Shown piece after piece: positions 23,783 to 34,525 of a stretch of DNA of 64,000 nucleotides. Source of the stretch: Lepidodermella squamata (lineage: Eukaryota; Gastrotricha). The DNA lies in assembly GCA_047495785.1 (NCBI GenBank), contig JBLDXI010000014.1, positions 434,001 through 498,000 on the forward strand, given 5' to 3'. The notes beneath the pieces are model-generated. The model did not search any database. It worked only from the letters and a program-made list of their open reading frames with translations, and was not told the origin of the DNA. The translations under genes and the position numbers were made by a program. Within the stretch, counting starts at the first letter, position 1, and each line of letters begins with the position of its first letter.

Positions 23783-25593
23783 CTATTTCCACAAGCGGCA
23801 TGTGTTATCTTTGCTGCCAGTGATAATAACAGTCCCTTCGTAATTGAATGCACAGGAAAACACTTCATCCGTATGCCCCTCTAAAACTTGCTCCACTGTT
23901 CCACTTTCTGGATCCCACAGTCTAGCCGTATGATCGGCGCTGCCCGTGAGAATACGATTTCCCTGGGGGTTGAAGACAACTTTGGAAACTTCACCTTCGT
24001 GGCCTTCCATTTTCGAAATCAAATTGTGAGTTCGGGCGTCGTAGCATCGCGCTGTTGAGTCGGTGCTAGCTGTAGCGACCAATCGGCCAGATAAATCGAA
24101 GCTAACATCAAGAACTTCTCCAGCATGCCCTTCAAGAGTCCCAATACATTTCGCATCGTAGTTGTTTTGTGCGCTGTTTCCACCGCTACCACCAGTGAAA
24201 TGCCAAAGCCTGCAACTCTGATCCATGCTTGCAGTGGCTACCATCGAACAATCCCAATTAAACACAGCACTGCTTACTTCTGCTCGATGCCCAACCAGGA
24301 CACTCACACGCCTATAAGCAGATAAAGCATATAGAACACATACTGAAATGTACACATTGTTTCTTACTCTCCAGATCGGATGTCCCATAGGGACGCCGTG
24401 TTGTCAAACGATCCAGTGAGAATTAAATTCCCCTGAGCGTTTACGGCGATAGAAACAACCTCCGCTGTATGGCCCTGGCAAAAAATTATGAATTAAAATG
24501 TTAAAAATATATTTCCAAGCTTACTTTGAGAACGCCAGTTTCTTGACCAGTTTCTACACTCCATATTCTAGCCGTCGTATCCATGCTGCTAGTTATAACC
24601 GACGTGCTTTGAGGATTAAATGTCACCGAGATCTGAAGTTATAATAATTTCAAGCATTGGATCATCATGAATCATGAGAGAAGCATGTGCATACAATTTC
24701 AGCTGTGTGGCCGCGGTATACATGATAGCATTTTCCCGTTTCTGCATTCCATAATCGACATGTTTTGTCAAAGGAACCGGTGGCGATTTTGTCACTACGA
24801 TGAATGCACAATACAATGAGCAGCTTGACTGTATGTAACGAATTTACATCCTTGTATAATTTACCTATATGGAGTATTGAATGCGATTCCGTAGACAATG
24901 TTTGAGTGGCCTTCAAGGGTATGCAGCTCTTCGCCTGATGCAGTGTCCCAAACTTTGCAAGTTCTGTCGTAACTTCCAGTGATGAATCTGAATAAAGATG
25001 AGTAATTTGTTTGCCATTTGTAAAAGCAATATACCGTGTGCCGGCTTTATCAAAACAGCAATTAGTCAATGGAAGAAGATGTGCTTTGCAGACCTATTAA
25101 TAAAATACGTCATAGCCTAGTCTTCATCAACTTGAAACAAATATATTACCTTGAACAAATAGAAACGATGACCTTTCGTCTGGGTCAACTTTTCTTGAAG
25201 GCCTATAAACATGGTATTTTAAAGGATCGGCCTTTTATGGCAAAAATCTGAAATCATACGTATCACCAGACGTCGCACTTGATCGACCTTTGATGGTGTA
25301 ATAAGTGGCTCCTTTTGGATAATATCATCGACGATTTGCTCAACGTCGCTCCTAAGAATGACAAATGATATCTTGAAGACCATTTATAAAAGCTGAATCG
25401 ACATATTACTCGGGACGCAGATCAACAAGATCAATGCTTCGCATTTTCGTTGTGCCATTTTGTTCGTATTCCAGACTGATTCCTGTTCAACGGAAGAGCC
25501 ATTAAACAAAGCGCACAAAAGACAATCATAAAAACTGCAATACAGAAACTTACCCGGAGGAAAGTAACGTAACAAAAATCGTCTGAGTTTCAT
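23783..25593 (-). CDS. DAW1: Dynein assembly factor with WD repeats 1
   Basis: Adaptor (ODA16 in Chlamydomonas) needed to import and assemble outer dynein arms in motile cilia. Ten exons (25593-25554, 25482-25410, 25351-25260, 25202-25150, 25093-25035, 24987-24865, 24794-24695, 24632-24525, 24474-24368, 24311-23783) encode 427 residues (human 415). The N-terminal region is diagnostic ([35 protein letters not shown]). It is followed by about eight WD40 repeats with family-specific text such as [21 protein letters not shown] and VEGHTDE-type loops, ending [10 protein letters not shown]. Its presence predicts outer dynein arms in this animal. It is divergent from EIF2B1. Confidence 0.94.
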
Positions 25594-26317
25594 GTCTTGG
25601 ACGATTTATTGATGTGTCGATCTGCAAAAATCCTTGAATGCCCAAATGCATCAACTTCGAGCGACAGCGTTCTTCCAGCTACGAAGAGCAGGTAGCTAAA
25701 GACGCTAAAAAATTTCAAAAACTCAAAAATTGTTGAGCTAATTATTTTAATTTTCAAAGAATAAAAGTTGAATCTTCATAATTATATGTGAAGTTGTAAA
25801 ATTTATCAATAATGTCACGTGACTCCATTTTAAGTCTCGTACTTTTCTGTCGAAGCTGCCTGACTCAGCTGGGACCTGCGACCTGCGTCGACCGGCGATG
25901 GGCGATGACCTCTGACCCGAACAGATTGAGGATTTCGCTAAGCGCGAAATGGCTGCAAATCTTTAGCGCTAGACTAGCTTTAGCGCTGGTCAAAGGTCCA
26001 AATGCAGACTCCAGACTCAGGGTTATTTTTAAGTTTCGGGCGTGGCTACGAATAGGCTCCGAGAGATGATTCCCCTAGGCTCACGTAGACTCCTTAACAA
26101 ACTTACACTCCGATGCAGGTTCTATGTGCACACAGTGACTTCGACTTTCCCAGGTTAAGTACTGGTTTTGCCTGTGGTTGAGCCCAATATTTTCCGTCGA
26201 TGGCTCCGCGAAGATTATCTCCGTGCTGAATGCGAAGAAGGAGGCAAGTGTCATGCACATATTTATTCGTGTTACTTATTTAGTCGCAATTTAATTATAA
26301 AAAACTACGGAGCTAGA
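25594..26317. promoter_or_regulatory. Divergent upstream region of DAW1 and EIF2B1
   Basis: This 724 bp region lies between divergent starts. It contains GC-rich AAGCGC/TAGCGC-like motifs near 25930-25990 of unknown meaning. An open frame continues upstream of the EIF2B1 ATG to 26168. Confidence 0.35.
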
Positions 26318-27371
26318 ATGCAATCTGCTACTTCTCCAGTGCAAGAGGATTTTTTGGCGATGCACAGAAAAGAACCGGATTCTTCTGTGGCAATAATTGC
26401 TATGAAAGTCCTGTATGAGTTGATCAAGAAGTCGACTGCTACGACTATTTTGGGGCTGACTTCATCTGTCAGAGAAGCCGTATCCGAAATGCAGAAATTG
26501 GCAGTATCTAGAACCTCTGTTCAGTCTGGCTGTGAGTTGTTTTACCGATTCATAACTTTCACAGCTTTGGATCAAGAGGTTCGAATTTTGATGATGCGAT
26601 GCGATTCTTACATTTATTCTGCCTTTGTAGAATTTTGACTTATGCAGGGCTGCGCTGCTCCAGCGGGGCTTGCTCTTTCTGGATCGCATATCTCATTGCC
26701 GTGACAGAATTGCTGAGTACTTCGTACCATTTTTGTCTCCTACTGCCCCCGTTATTTTAGTTCACTCGCGATCCAGAGTGTTACTACACTGCTTGAAGAG
26801 TGCATGGGAGCAGAAATGGTATTTGAAACAGTATTTTCATCGTTGATACATTATCTAGACATCAAACACTTTCTACAGTTTCTCCGTATTGGTTACTCAA
26901 AGCGCCCCCGATAACGAGGGTGAAGTTATGGTGAAAGAATTGAATGCGATTGGCATTCCTGCGTCTCTTGTCATTGATGCTGCAGTGGCTTATGTGATGA
27001 GCCGTGTTGACATGGTTCTTGTTGGCGCTGAGGGTGTCACACAGAGCGGAGGAATAGTCAACAAAATTGGAACTCTGACATTGGCAACATGCGCTAAAGC
27101 GGCGGGAAAGCCTGTTTATGTATTGGCCGAGAGCTTCAAGCTCGTCCGATTTTATCCGTTCTCTCAAAACGACTTGCCCACCGAGTTGCGCTCTTTTGAC
27201 ATTCATGCTCCAGTGAATTCAAATGAAAACAATGCCAAATCAGGACCGCATAACGTTCTTCAGCCGGTCGTCGATTACACTCCGCCAGAGTTGGTCAATC
27301 TTATTTTCACTGATCTTGGTATTCTGGGCCCTAGCTCTGTGTGCGAAATGTTGCTTAAACTCTATCTGTAA
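26318..27371 (+). CDS. EIF2B1: Translation initiation factor eIF2B subunit alpha
   Basis: Regulatory subunit of the eIF2 guanine nucleotide exchange factor. Three exons (26318-26578, 26631-26818, 26879-27371) with 52 and 60 bp introns encode 313 residues (human 305). The N-terminal helical domain aligns well (DSSVAIIAMKVL; TTILGLTSSVREAV). The Rossmann-like C-terminal domain carries GAEGVTQSGGIVNKIGT, KPVYVLAESFKLVR and DYTPPELVNLIFTDLG. The start at 26318 matches the family length; the same frame is open to 26168, so an extended N terminus cannot be excluded. The next gene begins 84 bp after the stop on the same strand. Confidence 0.93.
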
Positions 27372-27455
27372 CTGAAAATGATCTTGCGATCGATGATAAG
27401 TTAACTCGGGCGTTACATTTTGCATTATATCTCGTTCTAGAAATTTAAATTATCT

Positions 27456-27926
27456 ATGACTTCAGGTGGTAACGGTATTTCTGACTTCGTTCGGCGAGCC
27501 GTTCGTGGTGCCGCTGATAATGTTGATCGCCTCGATACCTTGCCCGAGGAAATTTTGCCGCCCCAGCTTGCTAGCGCACTCGGCGTCGCGCCCGACGTCA
27601 CTATGAGACCCGAAGCTTCTTATGTGGCTCAAACTATATCTGGAACTCTGGGAGGCGCCTTACTCGGCTACTTCTTTGGCAAAGTTTCGAAAGCAGCGGC
27701 TCTCGCAACCGGTGGTGGAATATTATTGCTTCAATCTGGAGTTCATTACGGCTATCTAAGCCTGGGGACTAGTCGCGATCTTCCGCGGTTACAGGGCCAA
27801 GAATCTGCTCAAGTTCGGGCGAACATTCGAACCCTTCGAAATAGAATCGAGCCATACGTCCAAAACAACCCCGCGTTTCTCAGCTCATTTGCGGCAGGCT
27901 TATGTCTCGGCTATGGTCTGAGCTGA
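27456..27926 (+). CDS. FUN14 domain-containing protein
   Basis: Intronless, 156 residues. The FUN14 domain spans about 58-156: GTLGGALLGYFFGKVSKAAA, GGGILLLQSGVHYGYLSL, then a basic linker and a final Gly-rich segment (FLSSFAAGLCLGYGLS). The family comprises mitochondrial outer-membrane proteins; FUNDC1 is a mitophagy receptor. The N-terminal 55 residues are acidic/proline-containing and show no obvious LC3-interacting YxxL motif, so a receptor role is not supported by sequence. It lies 84 bp downstream of EIF2B1, with an acceptor-like TTCTAG 15 nt before the ATG. AATAAA lies at 28227-28232. Confidence 0.8.
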   Translation: MTSGGNGISDFVRRAVRGAADNVDRLDTLPEEILPPQLASALGVAPDVTMRPEASYVAQTISGTLGGALLGYFFGKVSKAAALATGGGILLLQSGVHYGYLSLGTSRDLPRLQGQESAQVRANIRTLRNRIEPYVQNNPAFLSSFAAGLCLGYGLS

Positions 27927-28060
27927 TTTCAACGTTCGATAACTTGTCTAACGTTTATTTTTGCCCTTGTCATATGGTCTGTCTCACTGGCTGTCGTGCC
28001 AATTTGTTTTACGCGTATAAATCACCGTACAGACTTCCTGGTTGCCGATGTGGAGATTGC

Positions 28061-28086
28061 ATATACATATATATATATATACATAT
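28061..28086. repeat. (AT/AC)n microsatellite
   Basis: An alternating ATAT/ACAT run in the intergenic space. Confidence 0.85.
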
Positions 28087-28226
28087 CAAACCCAGGGCCA
28101 CGGTATTCTTGTTTCAGCTTCAGGTCTCTACTGAATAACGATTCTGATGGTTACTAAAATGCGAGTGGCTATAATGCAATACATCTGCTGACGTGCTTTT
28201 ATCTGACACCACAGTCTTATTTTTCA

Positions 28227-28232
28227 AATAAA
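28227..28232 (+). terminator. Polyadenylation signal AATAAA (FUN14 gene)
   Basis: A canonical hexamer 301 nt after the stop codon of the FUN14 protein gene. Confidence 0.5.
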
Positions 28233-28288
28233 ATGTTTCTGTTTCTATCGCATGGTTTTTTGTGGTTGAATAGGTTTCGGTAAATTAT

Positions 28289-30458
28289 ATGTCTAATCGC
28301 CGCGTCGCCTCAAGCTCGTCATCGAACGAGGCATCAAATGACGCTCCAGCGGGCGGATCCAACAAGCGTGGGAAAGTTGAGTTTAAAGTCAGCTCATCTG
28401 TTCGGGTTGGGACGGCCGCCCCGGTTTTTCAGGCGTCAAAAGGCGCCAAAGCGACTACAGCTCAAGCTGATAGCATTTGGACTGTGGTCGATGAGAAAGA
28501 GGGTAGCAGTGGCGATGATGCGCCTGTGTTTTCAGTAACAGACTCAACGGTATATTACTGATTTATAAGCTGTTTCAATTAAGCTGTGTTTGATTGATTA
28601 AAGATGCCCGATGATGTAAATCCTCACAATTTGCGAAGTCATACATCACATCAACTCGATGAAGGCAAGAAATCATCGTCAGATTCGAAAAAGCGGCGAT
28701 CGAAGGAAAAAGAGGAGAAGTAAGCCCTAGCCAGTTTTGTCAATATCTTCCTAATGTTATTAAACCAGGAGCCACAAGGATAAATCAGAGACATCTAAAT
28801 CAAAATCTCACGCAAAGGTCGCGGATCCGAAGGATTCCAGCCGGCCACCGTCTGGTACCGGTCGTTCCAGTCAGTTGGAAAACAAAAGTGCAACTAATTC
28901 GCCTGTCGAGGAGCCAACAAAGAGTAAGAGCAGCAAAAACGAAGCGAAAAAATCGCAGAAGAAAGCGACTTCGCGATCGAGATCCAGATCAAACTCGCCT
29001 CGTCGTGACGGCAAAAAGAAGCGGAAGAGTTCAGTTGAACCGCCGAAGGATAGCACAAGAAAAAGGTCACGTGAACGAGATCGAGAAAGAAGCCGCTCTC
29101 CGCCTGAGGTTACCAAAAAGTCGAAATCTGGTAATGAAAAGCCGCCGAGAAGAAGTCGAAGCCGCAGTCGAGATGCTTCGGTGACTCCTGTTGAAGGCGA
29201 ATCTCGGCGCCGAGCTCGATCTCGCAGTAAGGACAGGGATCAGGCGATTCCTGCGAAAAGCTCACGCCGGTCGAATTCGAGAGAGCGGCGAGCAACTAAT
29301 GCTCAAAATGATGATGCGAGGGGTAAAAAGGATGAAGTCTCGGCGAAAACTAAAGAAACAGCTAGCGACAGCCGCCGCCCTCGTGATCGTAGTCGCGACG
29401 CGGAGAGAGACCGTCGCGAGAAGGGCCGGGAGAAAGGTGCTCGGGAAAGGTCTCGAAGCCGCGAAGCCCGGCGATCGAGTCGTTATCCAAGTGAATCTGG
29501 CGGGAGGGGGCATCGCAATGAATCTCCGCAGCGGTATCGCCGCGACTCGGTTTCGCCGAATAGGAACGAGCCGGAAGGCAGTTCAAAGCGAAAGTCAAGG
29601 CGAGAGTCGACCAGTGAAGCTACGAAGCGATCGGATAAAAAGAAAGATAAAGGCTCGATATCGCCTTCGACCGCTGCTCGGCGACTGAAAGACGCATCCG
29701 ATGATGAGCTAGAGTCGAAACTGGCGAAAATGGAGAAGCGGGGAGCATTGCTTGTTACGTCAGCGAGTGATCCGGCCCAGGAGGGTGGCTCCAATGTCGA
29801 CTGGACTGCATTTTCCCAGGAATTGGCGGCGATTCAATCTCACTCAAAGGTAATCAATTTAGTTTATGATTTATAATAGAACTTGAAGCGATATTTTCCA
29901 TTTTGAGCCATTGAAATTTGGTCATACCGGGCAAATACCGAAAATTACTAAACCAGTTACCATCGGCTTTTTTCGGAAAAAATGGTTTCGCAACTTATGG
30001 GACATAAATTCCCAGTTTTCATTAAAATTTTTTGAAAATTCATGAGATCTATATTTTACTTTTAGCCCCAAAACAACGGCAACAACCACAACAACCACGC
30101 TCTTTCTGGAGTTGAACTGATCAGCTCAATTGGCGTTGCGACGACCCTGATGTCCAAGCAATACGTCGAGAAGCTGTTCGAGGCGATTCGTGAAGTTTCG
30201 GGCTTTCAACAGCTATCCCCAGTTGCTGCCTTTCATTCGATGGAATTTGCGAAGCGCAAGGTGCACGCAGAAACTGGCATCGTGTTCCGAAACCGCCGCA
30301 ATTCGATTCCGTTACCAGCTGTTATCAACGAGCAGATCATCAGTGCCTCGTCAGTGCCTTTGGATGCATCGACGGCGCCTCAACGGACAGAGGTCGCCCA
30401 GGCTTTGCGAAAGCTCACGAATGAATGGACTTCCAAGTTGACTAAAATTGCTTTGTGA
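28289..30458 (+). CDS. Arg/Ser-rich (RS) nuclear protein
   Basis: Four exons (28289-28549, 28604-28719, 28769-29849, 30066-30458) encode 616 residues; the third intron (216 bp) is unusually long here. Residues about 125-450 are dominated by RS, KS and RE dipeptides (SRSRSRSNSPRRDG, RKRSRERDRERSRS), as in splicing-associated factors. The C-terminal segment (about 460-616) is better ordered: ELESKLAKMEKRGALL, DWTAFSQELAAIQSHSK, then an Asn-rich linker and YVEKLFEAIREVSGF and FAKRKVHAETGIVFRNR. I do not recognise a named orthologue. A role in pre-mRNA processing is inference from composition. AATAAA lies just after the stop. Confidence 0.75.
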
Positions 30459-30464
30459 TTCTCC

Positions 30465-30470
30465 AATAAA
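30465..30470 (+). terminator. Polyadenylation signal AATAAA (RS protein gene)
   Basis: A canonical hexamer 6 nt after the stop codon, implying a very short 3' UTR. Confidence 0.55.
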
Positions 30471-30677
30471 CGCTGCGTTGATTTATATTGTATTTTGTGT
30501 TTCTTAATTAATTGAACATCCGAAGCGAAACCGAAGGATTAAGTAAAACCAAGAGAAAATGTTCAAGTATGTTGTTTTTATTGAAAATGTTTTCCAGCAA
30601 TTGTATTACAAAACCAAGTTTTTTCAACAAAGGAGGTGAAAATGGGTAAAACTAAAACTAGAGACAGTTCAGTGAAT

Positions 30678-32109
30678 TCACCGGCGACGTCTACCGTAAG
30701 CACCTTGGCCGCCCATACCTGCTTCAAAACATGACATTATTGAAAGCCAAAAAACTAGACGATAATTTTACCTTGGTAACCGCCCTGGCTGCCTTGCCCA
30801 CCGTAACCAGGCTGGCCGCCCTGAGCACCGAAATTGTTACCACCGAAACCGGGCTGCGCACCATAGCCGGGTTGTGCGCCGAAACTGGGATTGCCCTGCG
30901 CGCCGTAACCAGGCTGGGCTCCCTGGGCGCCATAGCCAGGCTGAACCCCCTGGGCACCATAACCAGGCTGGACTCCTTGGGCGCCATAACCTGGCTGGGC
31001 CCCATAGTTGCCACTGCCTTGACCTTGGTATCCTTGGCCAGCGTAACCAGGCTGAACTCCAGGGCCGTAACCGGGTTGGGCACCGTAATTGCCACTGCCT
31101 TGACCTTGGTATCCTTGCCCAGGGTAACCGGGCTGAACTCCAGTGCCATAGCCGGGTTGGGCACCGAATGTGTTGCCTGGGCCACCAAAAGGGTTGCCGT
31201 AGTTGGGCTGTCCGGGTACATTTCCACCGACGCCAGCGTTGTAGCCACCAGCGGCAGGAGCAACGCAAGCTTTATTGCCGTACGCTAAAATAGGAGCGAG
31301 CATCATAATTCTTAAAAAAAAGTTCAGCAAAAATATAATTAAACTAACCAGTTGGGCAGCAGATTTTTCCGTAATAGCATTGCGCATTTGTGTAACAAGG
31401 AGTAGCTTGCTGACCATAGCCAGGCATTGTACCCGCACCAGGCATACCAGGCACTGCAGAGCCCGGCATGTTGCCACCCGCATTAGGCATGCCTAGTGAT
31501 TGGCCAGGTTGGTCTTCATCGGGTAGAATGTCGACTAGCTCTTTGATGTTTTGAGGCACGCGATCGTCAGCGAGCGATGGAGAGTCATCCTCGGCAATGT
31601 CGCGGCGTTTACGACCGTTGAAGCCACCATAACCAGTGCCTTTTATTAAGAAAAAATGATTGAAAGGTGGACAAATTAAAGCAATACTTACCTTGACCCC
31701 ACATGTTATTATTTCCACCCATCGGAGGCATCTGCTGCCCGAAGGATTGAGCCGGTGGGCAGTTGCCCTGCTGCTGCATGGTGTTCTGGCCGTAAGTACC
31801 CATGCCCATATTATTGACTCCCATGCCAGGCATACCGCCGTTCATCCCAGCCATGCCGCCAGCTCCCCCGACGCCCCCCATGTTATTGCCAGGCATTCCA
31901 TTCATTCCAGCCCAACCCATATTGCCAGCGCCCATGTTGCCACCTGACATGCCTCCGTTCATACCTCCCATGCCTCCCATGCCTTGCATGCCTTGCATGC
32001 CGCCTCCCATGCCTCCCATACCTCCCATACCCCCTGCCATACCTCCAGATTGGGAAGCTGACAAATGGGCCGTTGCCAGAAGGAAGATAGCAATTTTCAA
32101 CGCTGCCAT
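30678..32109 (-). CDS. Secreted Gly/Met- and Gly/Tyr-repeat protein with half-WAP module
   Basis: Four exons (32109-31692, 31639-31349, 31284-30772, 30718-30678) encode 420 residues. Order: signal peptide (MAALKIAIFLLATAHLSAS; an in-frame ATG at 32127 also exists), a Gly/Met-rich block (GGMGGMGG), a short N-C-P motif, a basic site (GRKRRD), an acidic linker, a cysteine module C-x5-C-x5-CC-x8-C, then about 200 residues of Gly-Tyr-Gln repeats (QPGYGAQG, GYQGQGSGNYG) and a final GRRRR. The phase-1 intron inside the cysteine module is shared with two neighbours. The last acceptor has two in-frame choices 3 nt apart (30721 or 30718). Probably a structural secreted protein; tissue unknown. It is divergent from the next family member. 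Confidence 0.72.
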
Positions 32110-32395
32110 TATTGAGGGCTCGATCAAAACTTGTAGGTATTAAAACATGTGAGTACAAGTAAAATGTTTCAACAAAATTTTCTGATTTCAAAACTGGCAG
32201 CCGTCTAGCTTGAGTATTCAAACACGCGCGAAAACAACAGAATGTCAATTTTGAAGTAAGCATCGCTATGTAACATGGCACCAGGATGGCAGGCACAGAT
32301 GGAGGGTCAATGACATGTGAACAGGATTTGTTTCTGGACCTCTCGGCTCTGGATCAGCTGAAATAACAATTATTTTCATTATTGTGAAGAAACAA
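32110..32395. promoter_or_regulatory. Bidirectional upstream region of two half-WAP genes
   Basis: A 286 bp region between divergent starts of two members of the same secreted family, so a shared promoter is plausible. No clear TATA box or acceptor-like site was recognised. Confidence 0.4.
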
Positions 32396-33138
32396 ATGAA
32401 GCTATTAGTCGCATTATTATTTGTCTTAGTTGTCGGCATAGCTGCCTGGGATGAAAATATCGAAGATGACGATGGCGGGTTCGATCGAGCCGCTGCAAAA
32501 GCAACTCTATTATGCCCAACCATAGCCACACCTGATTTGACCCGAAAGCGAAGATGGGGTATTTATCATCGTTAACTTGAAACATATTTTCTATGTTCAA
32601 CCTGTTTTTTTCTCGTTAAAAGATGAGTATACCGCAGCGGATACCGGCGCCGAGTCTGACCTGGACCCCACCTCAGTTATTTCACCGTCGGAATTCATCA
32701 ATGACGATTTCGACCGAAAAATTAATTTCGAAGTTGATATCGGCGACGACAGTTCCGAAGACGAAGACGAAGACAGAAAGCCTGTGTCCGAAGAGCAGGT
32801 TCCTTACAAAATTTTGCCAAAGGTTCGAACAATAAATAGAATTTTACCATAATTGGTGTATTGTATTCTTCTAGGATAAATATACAAGCTCTGTGGCACC
32901 AGCAAAGGGGAAACCTGACTCATGGCCTGGTACTCGACAATGTTTAGGGGACTTGAAACTTTGTTCCGAGGACACGGAGTGCCGTGGGCAAAAATGCTGC
33001 AAGGTTCCAGGTAAAAAATTTATTCCATAACTTGTTTCATTTTTTTATGTTTCATCATGTCATTCCATAGGTACGACGGTGTCCGTGTGCATGCAACCAC
33101 TGGTTTGGTTTACAGATATCAAAAAGAAGAGGCATTAA
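32396..33138 (+). CDS. Acidic secreted protein with half-WAP module
   Basis: Four exons (32396-32558, 32623-32822, 32875-33010, 33071-33138) encode 188 residues. Order: signal peptide (MKLLVALLFVLVVGIAA; in-frame ATG at 32384 possible), acidic segment, L-C-P motif, basic site (TRKRRWDE), a strongly acidic linker (SSEDEDEDRKP) and a cysteine module C-x6-C-x5-C-x4-CC-x9-C with the KVPG turn, ending in a basic tail (DIKKKRH). It lacks Gly/Met or Gly/Tyr repeats, so it may represent the simpler ancestral form. The phase-1 intron after KVPG matches the neighbouring 33755-34238 gene. AATAAA lies at 33256-33261. Confidence 0.75.
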
Positions 33139-33754
33139 CACTGAATTAGAAATTTTTGTTCTGCGCTTTTGAGATTGTTCCACCTTTTGAGCTTTTGAGA
33201 TCAACTTTTTGATTCGATTTGATAAAACTTTGATAAAATAATTCGTTTGGTGACTAATAAATTTCTGAATCAGCTTATTCTGGATTTTGAATTTCAACTG
33301 GTATTAGAGTATAAAGAAGTGAGGAAATAATCTTGAAGATGAGAGCAAGATAAAAGTGCGGTTGAAGTCCCCAAACGTTAATTATTGGAACTTCAACCAC
33401 GGTGACGCGCGAAATGATGCGAAATACGACACTACCGCGTGTGTACGTGTGTAAAAACGAGAGCTCAGTTTTCCACCAATTTTTATTCTTTGTAGCAACA
33501 AAATTGGGACAATATAGTTATTTACCAACTCGCAGTTTGAAATTTCAGTTTGCATTTTGCAGTCGGCAGATACTGTGGTGAAAAAATTACGCGTTTAAAA
33601 TACGACTTGAATTGAAGTAACTATCGGGTAAGATAGATGACGAGAGTAAAACAATGAGGTAAAAACACATTTTTCAAAGTTTATGATGCTCTTGCTCGAC
33701 TTTTGGAATAATTCACTGTTGATCGTGGCCAAAATCCGCAGACTTTTGTTTTAG
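33139..33754. other. Intergenic, 0.6 kb, between convergent half-WAP genes
   Basis: An AT-rich stretch separating the stop codons of the 32396-33138 and 33755-34238 genes. A plus-strand AATAAA is at 33256-33261. Nothing else was recognised. Confidence 0.45.
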
Positions 33755-34238
33755 TCAAAAGTCTGAAGCCATTCGCAACGCAGCCATACAAACCGAATGT
33801 GCCGAGCCTGGTGGATAAATCAGTAAAACTTGAGACCTAAACAACCGAGTAAAATACTATACCTGGTACATTACAGCACTTGAAATGTTCGGCGCACTGC
33901 AAATCACTTTGGCAGATCGCGAGTGGGCTTTTCGAGCACATACTGGTTTTCTTCGCCCGATCTTCAGAAGCCACGTCGTTTTCCGCAACCTCTCCAGAAT
34001 AGTCAGGGTCTGTGGTGGTGGTGGTGAAGGTAGTTTTTCTGTCCAAAGAAAATCTATGCGCAGATTTGCCCGAGGCGACGTTACCAGAATTTCCGAAAAT
34101 AGGGCATAGTTTTTCAGCTAAGGAAAAATCTAAAGTTGAAAACGTTGAGAACACTGGTGGTTGGAACTTACTGGATACAGCGTCGAAAATACAGACCAGT
34201 GCCCATAAAAAGTACAGTAGCCCAATTTGAACTTTCAT
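33755..34238 (-). CDS. Small secreted protein with half-WAP module
   Basis: Two exons (34238-33863, 33807-33755), phase-1 junction after NVPG, encode 142 residues. Order: signal peptide (MKVQIGLLYFLWALVCIFDAVSS), L-C-P motif (KLCPIFGNSG), a Thr-rich acidic linker, and a cysteine module C-x7-C-x5-C-x5-CC-x9-C. The motif order is the same as in the three neighbours but without Gly-rich repeats; the basic site is reduced to SLDRKTT. A GTAAGT...CTTTAG pair within exon 1 (about 42 bp, in frame) might be an additional optional intron removing residues just after the signal peptide. Function unknown. Confidence 0.68.
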
Positions 34239-34525
34239 TTTTGACTACCAAGATGTGCCAAGTTTGCGTTGATCGAGTTGAGTAAGTTAACGTGGATTAA
34301 AATTCCAATGCAAGCAAAAAATATCAGCGTGTGGCGCGTGGCCTATTACAAAGCACGAGTCTTCCTTCGCGCCAAAAAAAACAAAGATAACAGTTGTTGA
34401 CTCCTGTTTTATTTATTTTTAATAGCTTTAAAAACAAGAAAGTGTCATCGAACAAGGATCTCCGATAAACTCGTTATAGCAAGAGAAAGATATATCAATA
34501 ACAATGAGTCCAATATGCAGATCGA

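Larger units (their letters stand above)
27927..28288. other. FUN14 gene 3' region and RS-gene upstream region
   Basis: This 362 bp stretch includes an AT dinucleotide microsatellite at 28061-28086, a polyadenylation signal at 28227-28232 and a possible acceptor (AATAG ending 28273) 15 nt before the next ATG. Confidence 0.5.
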
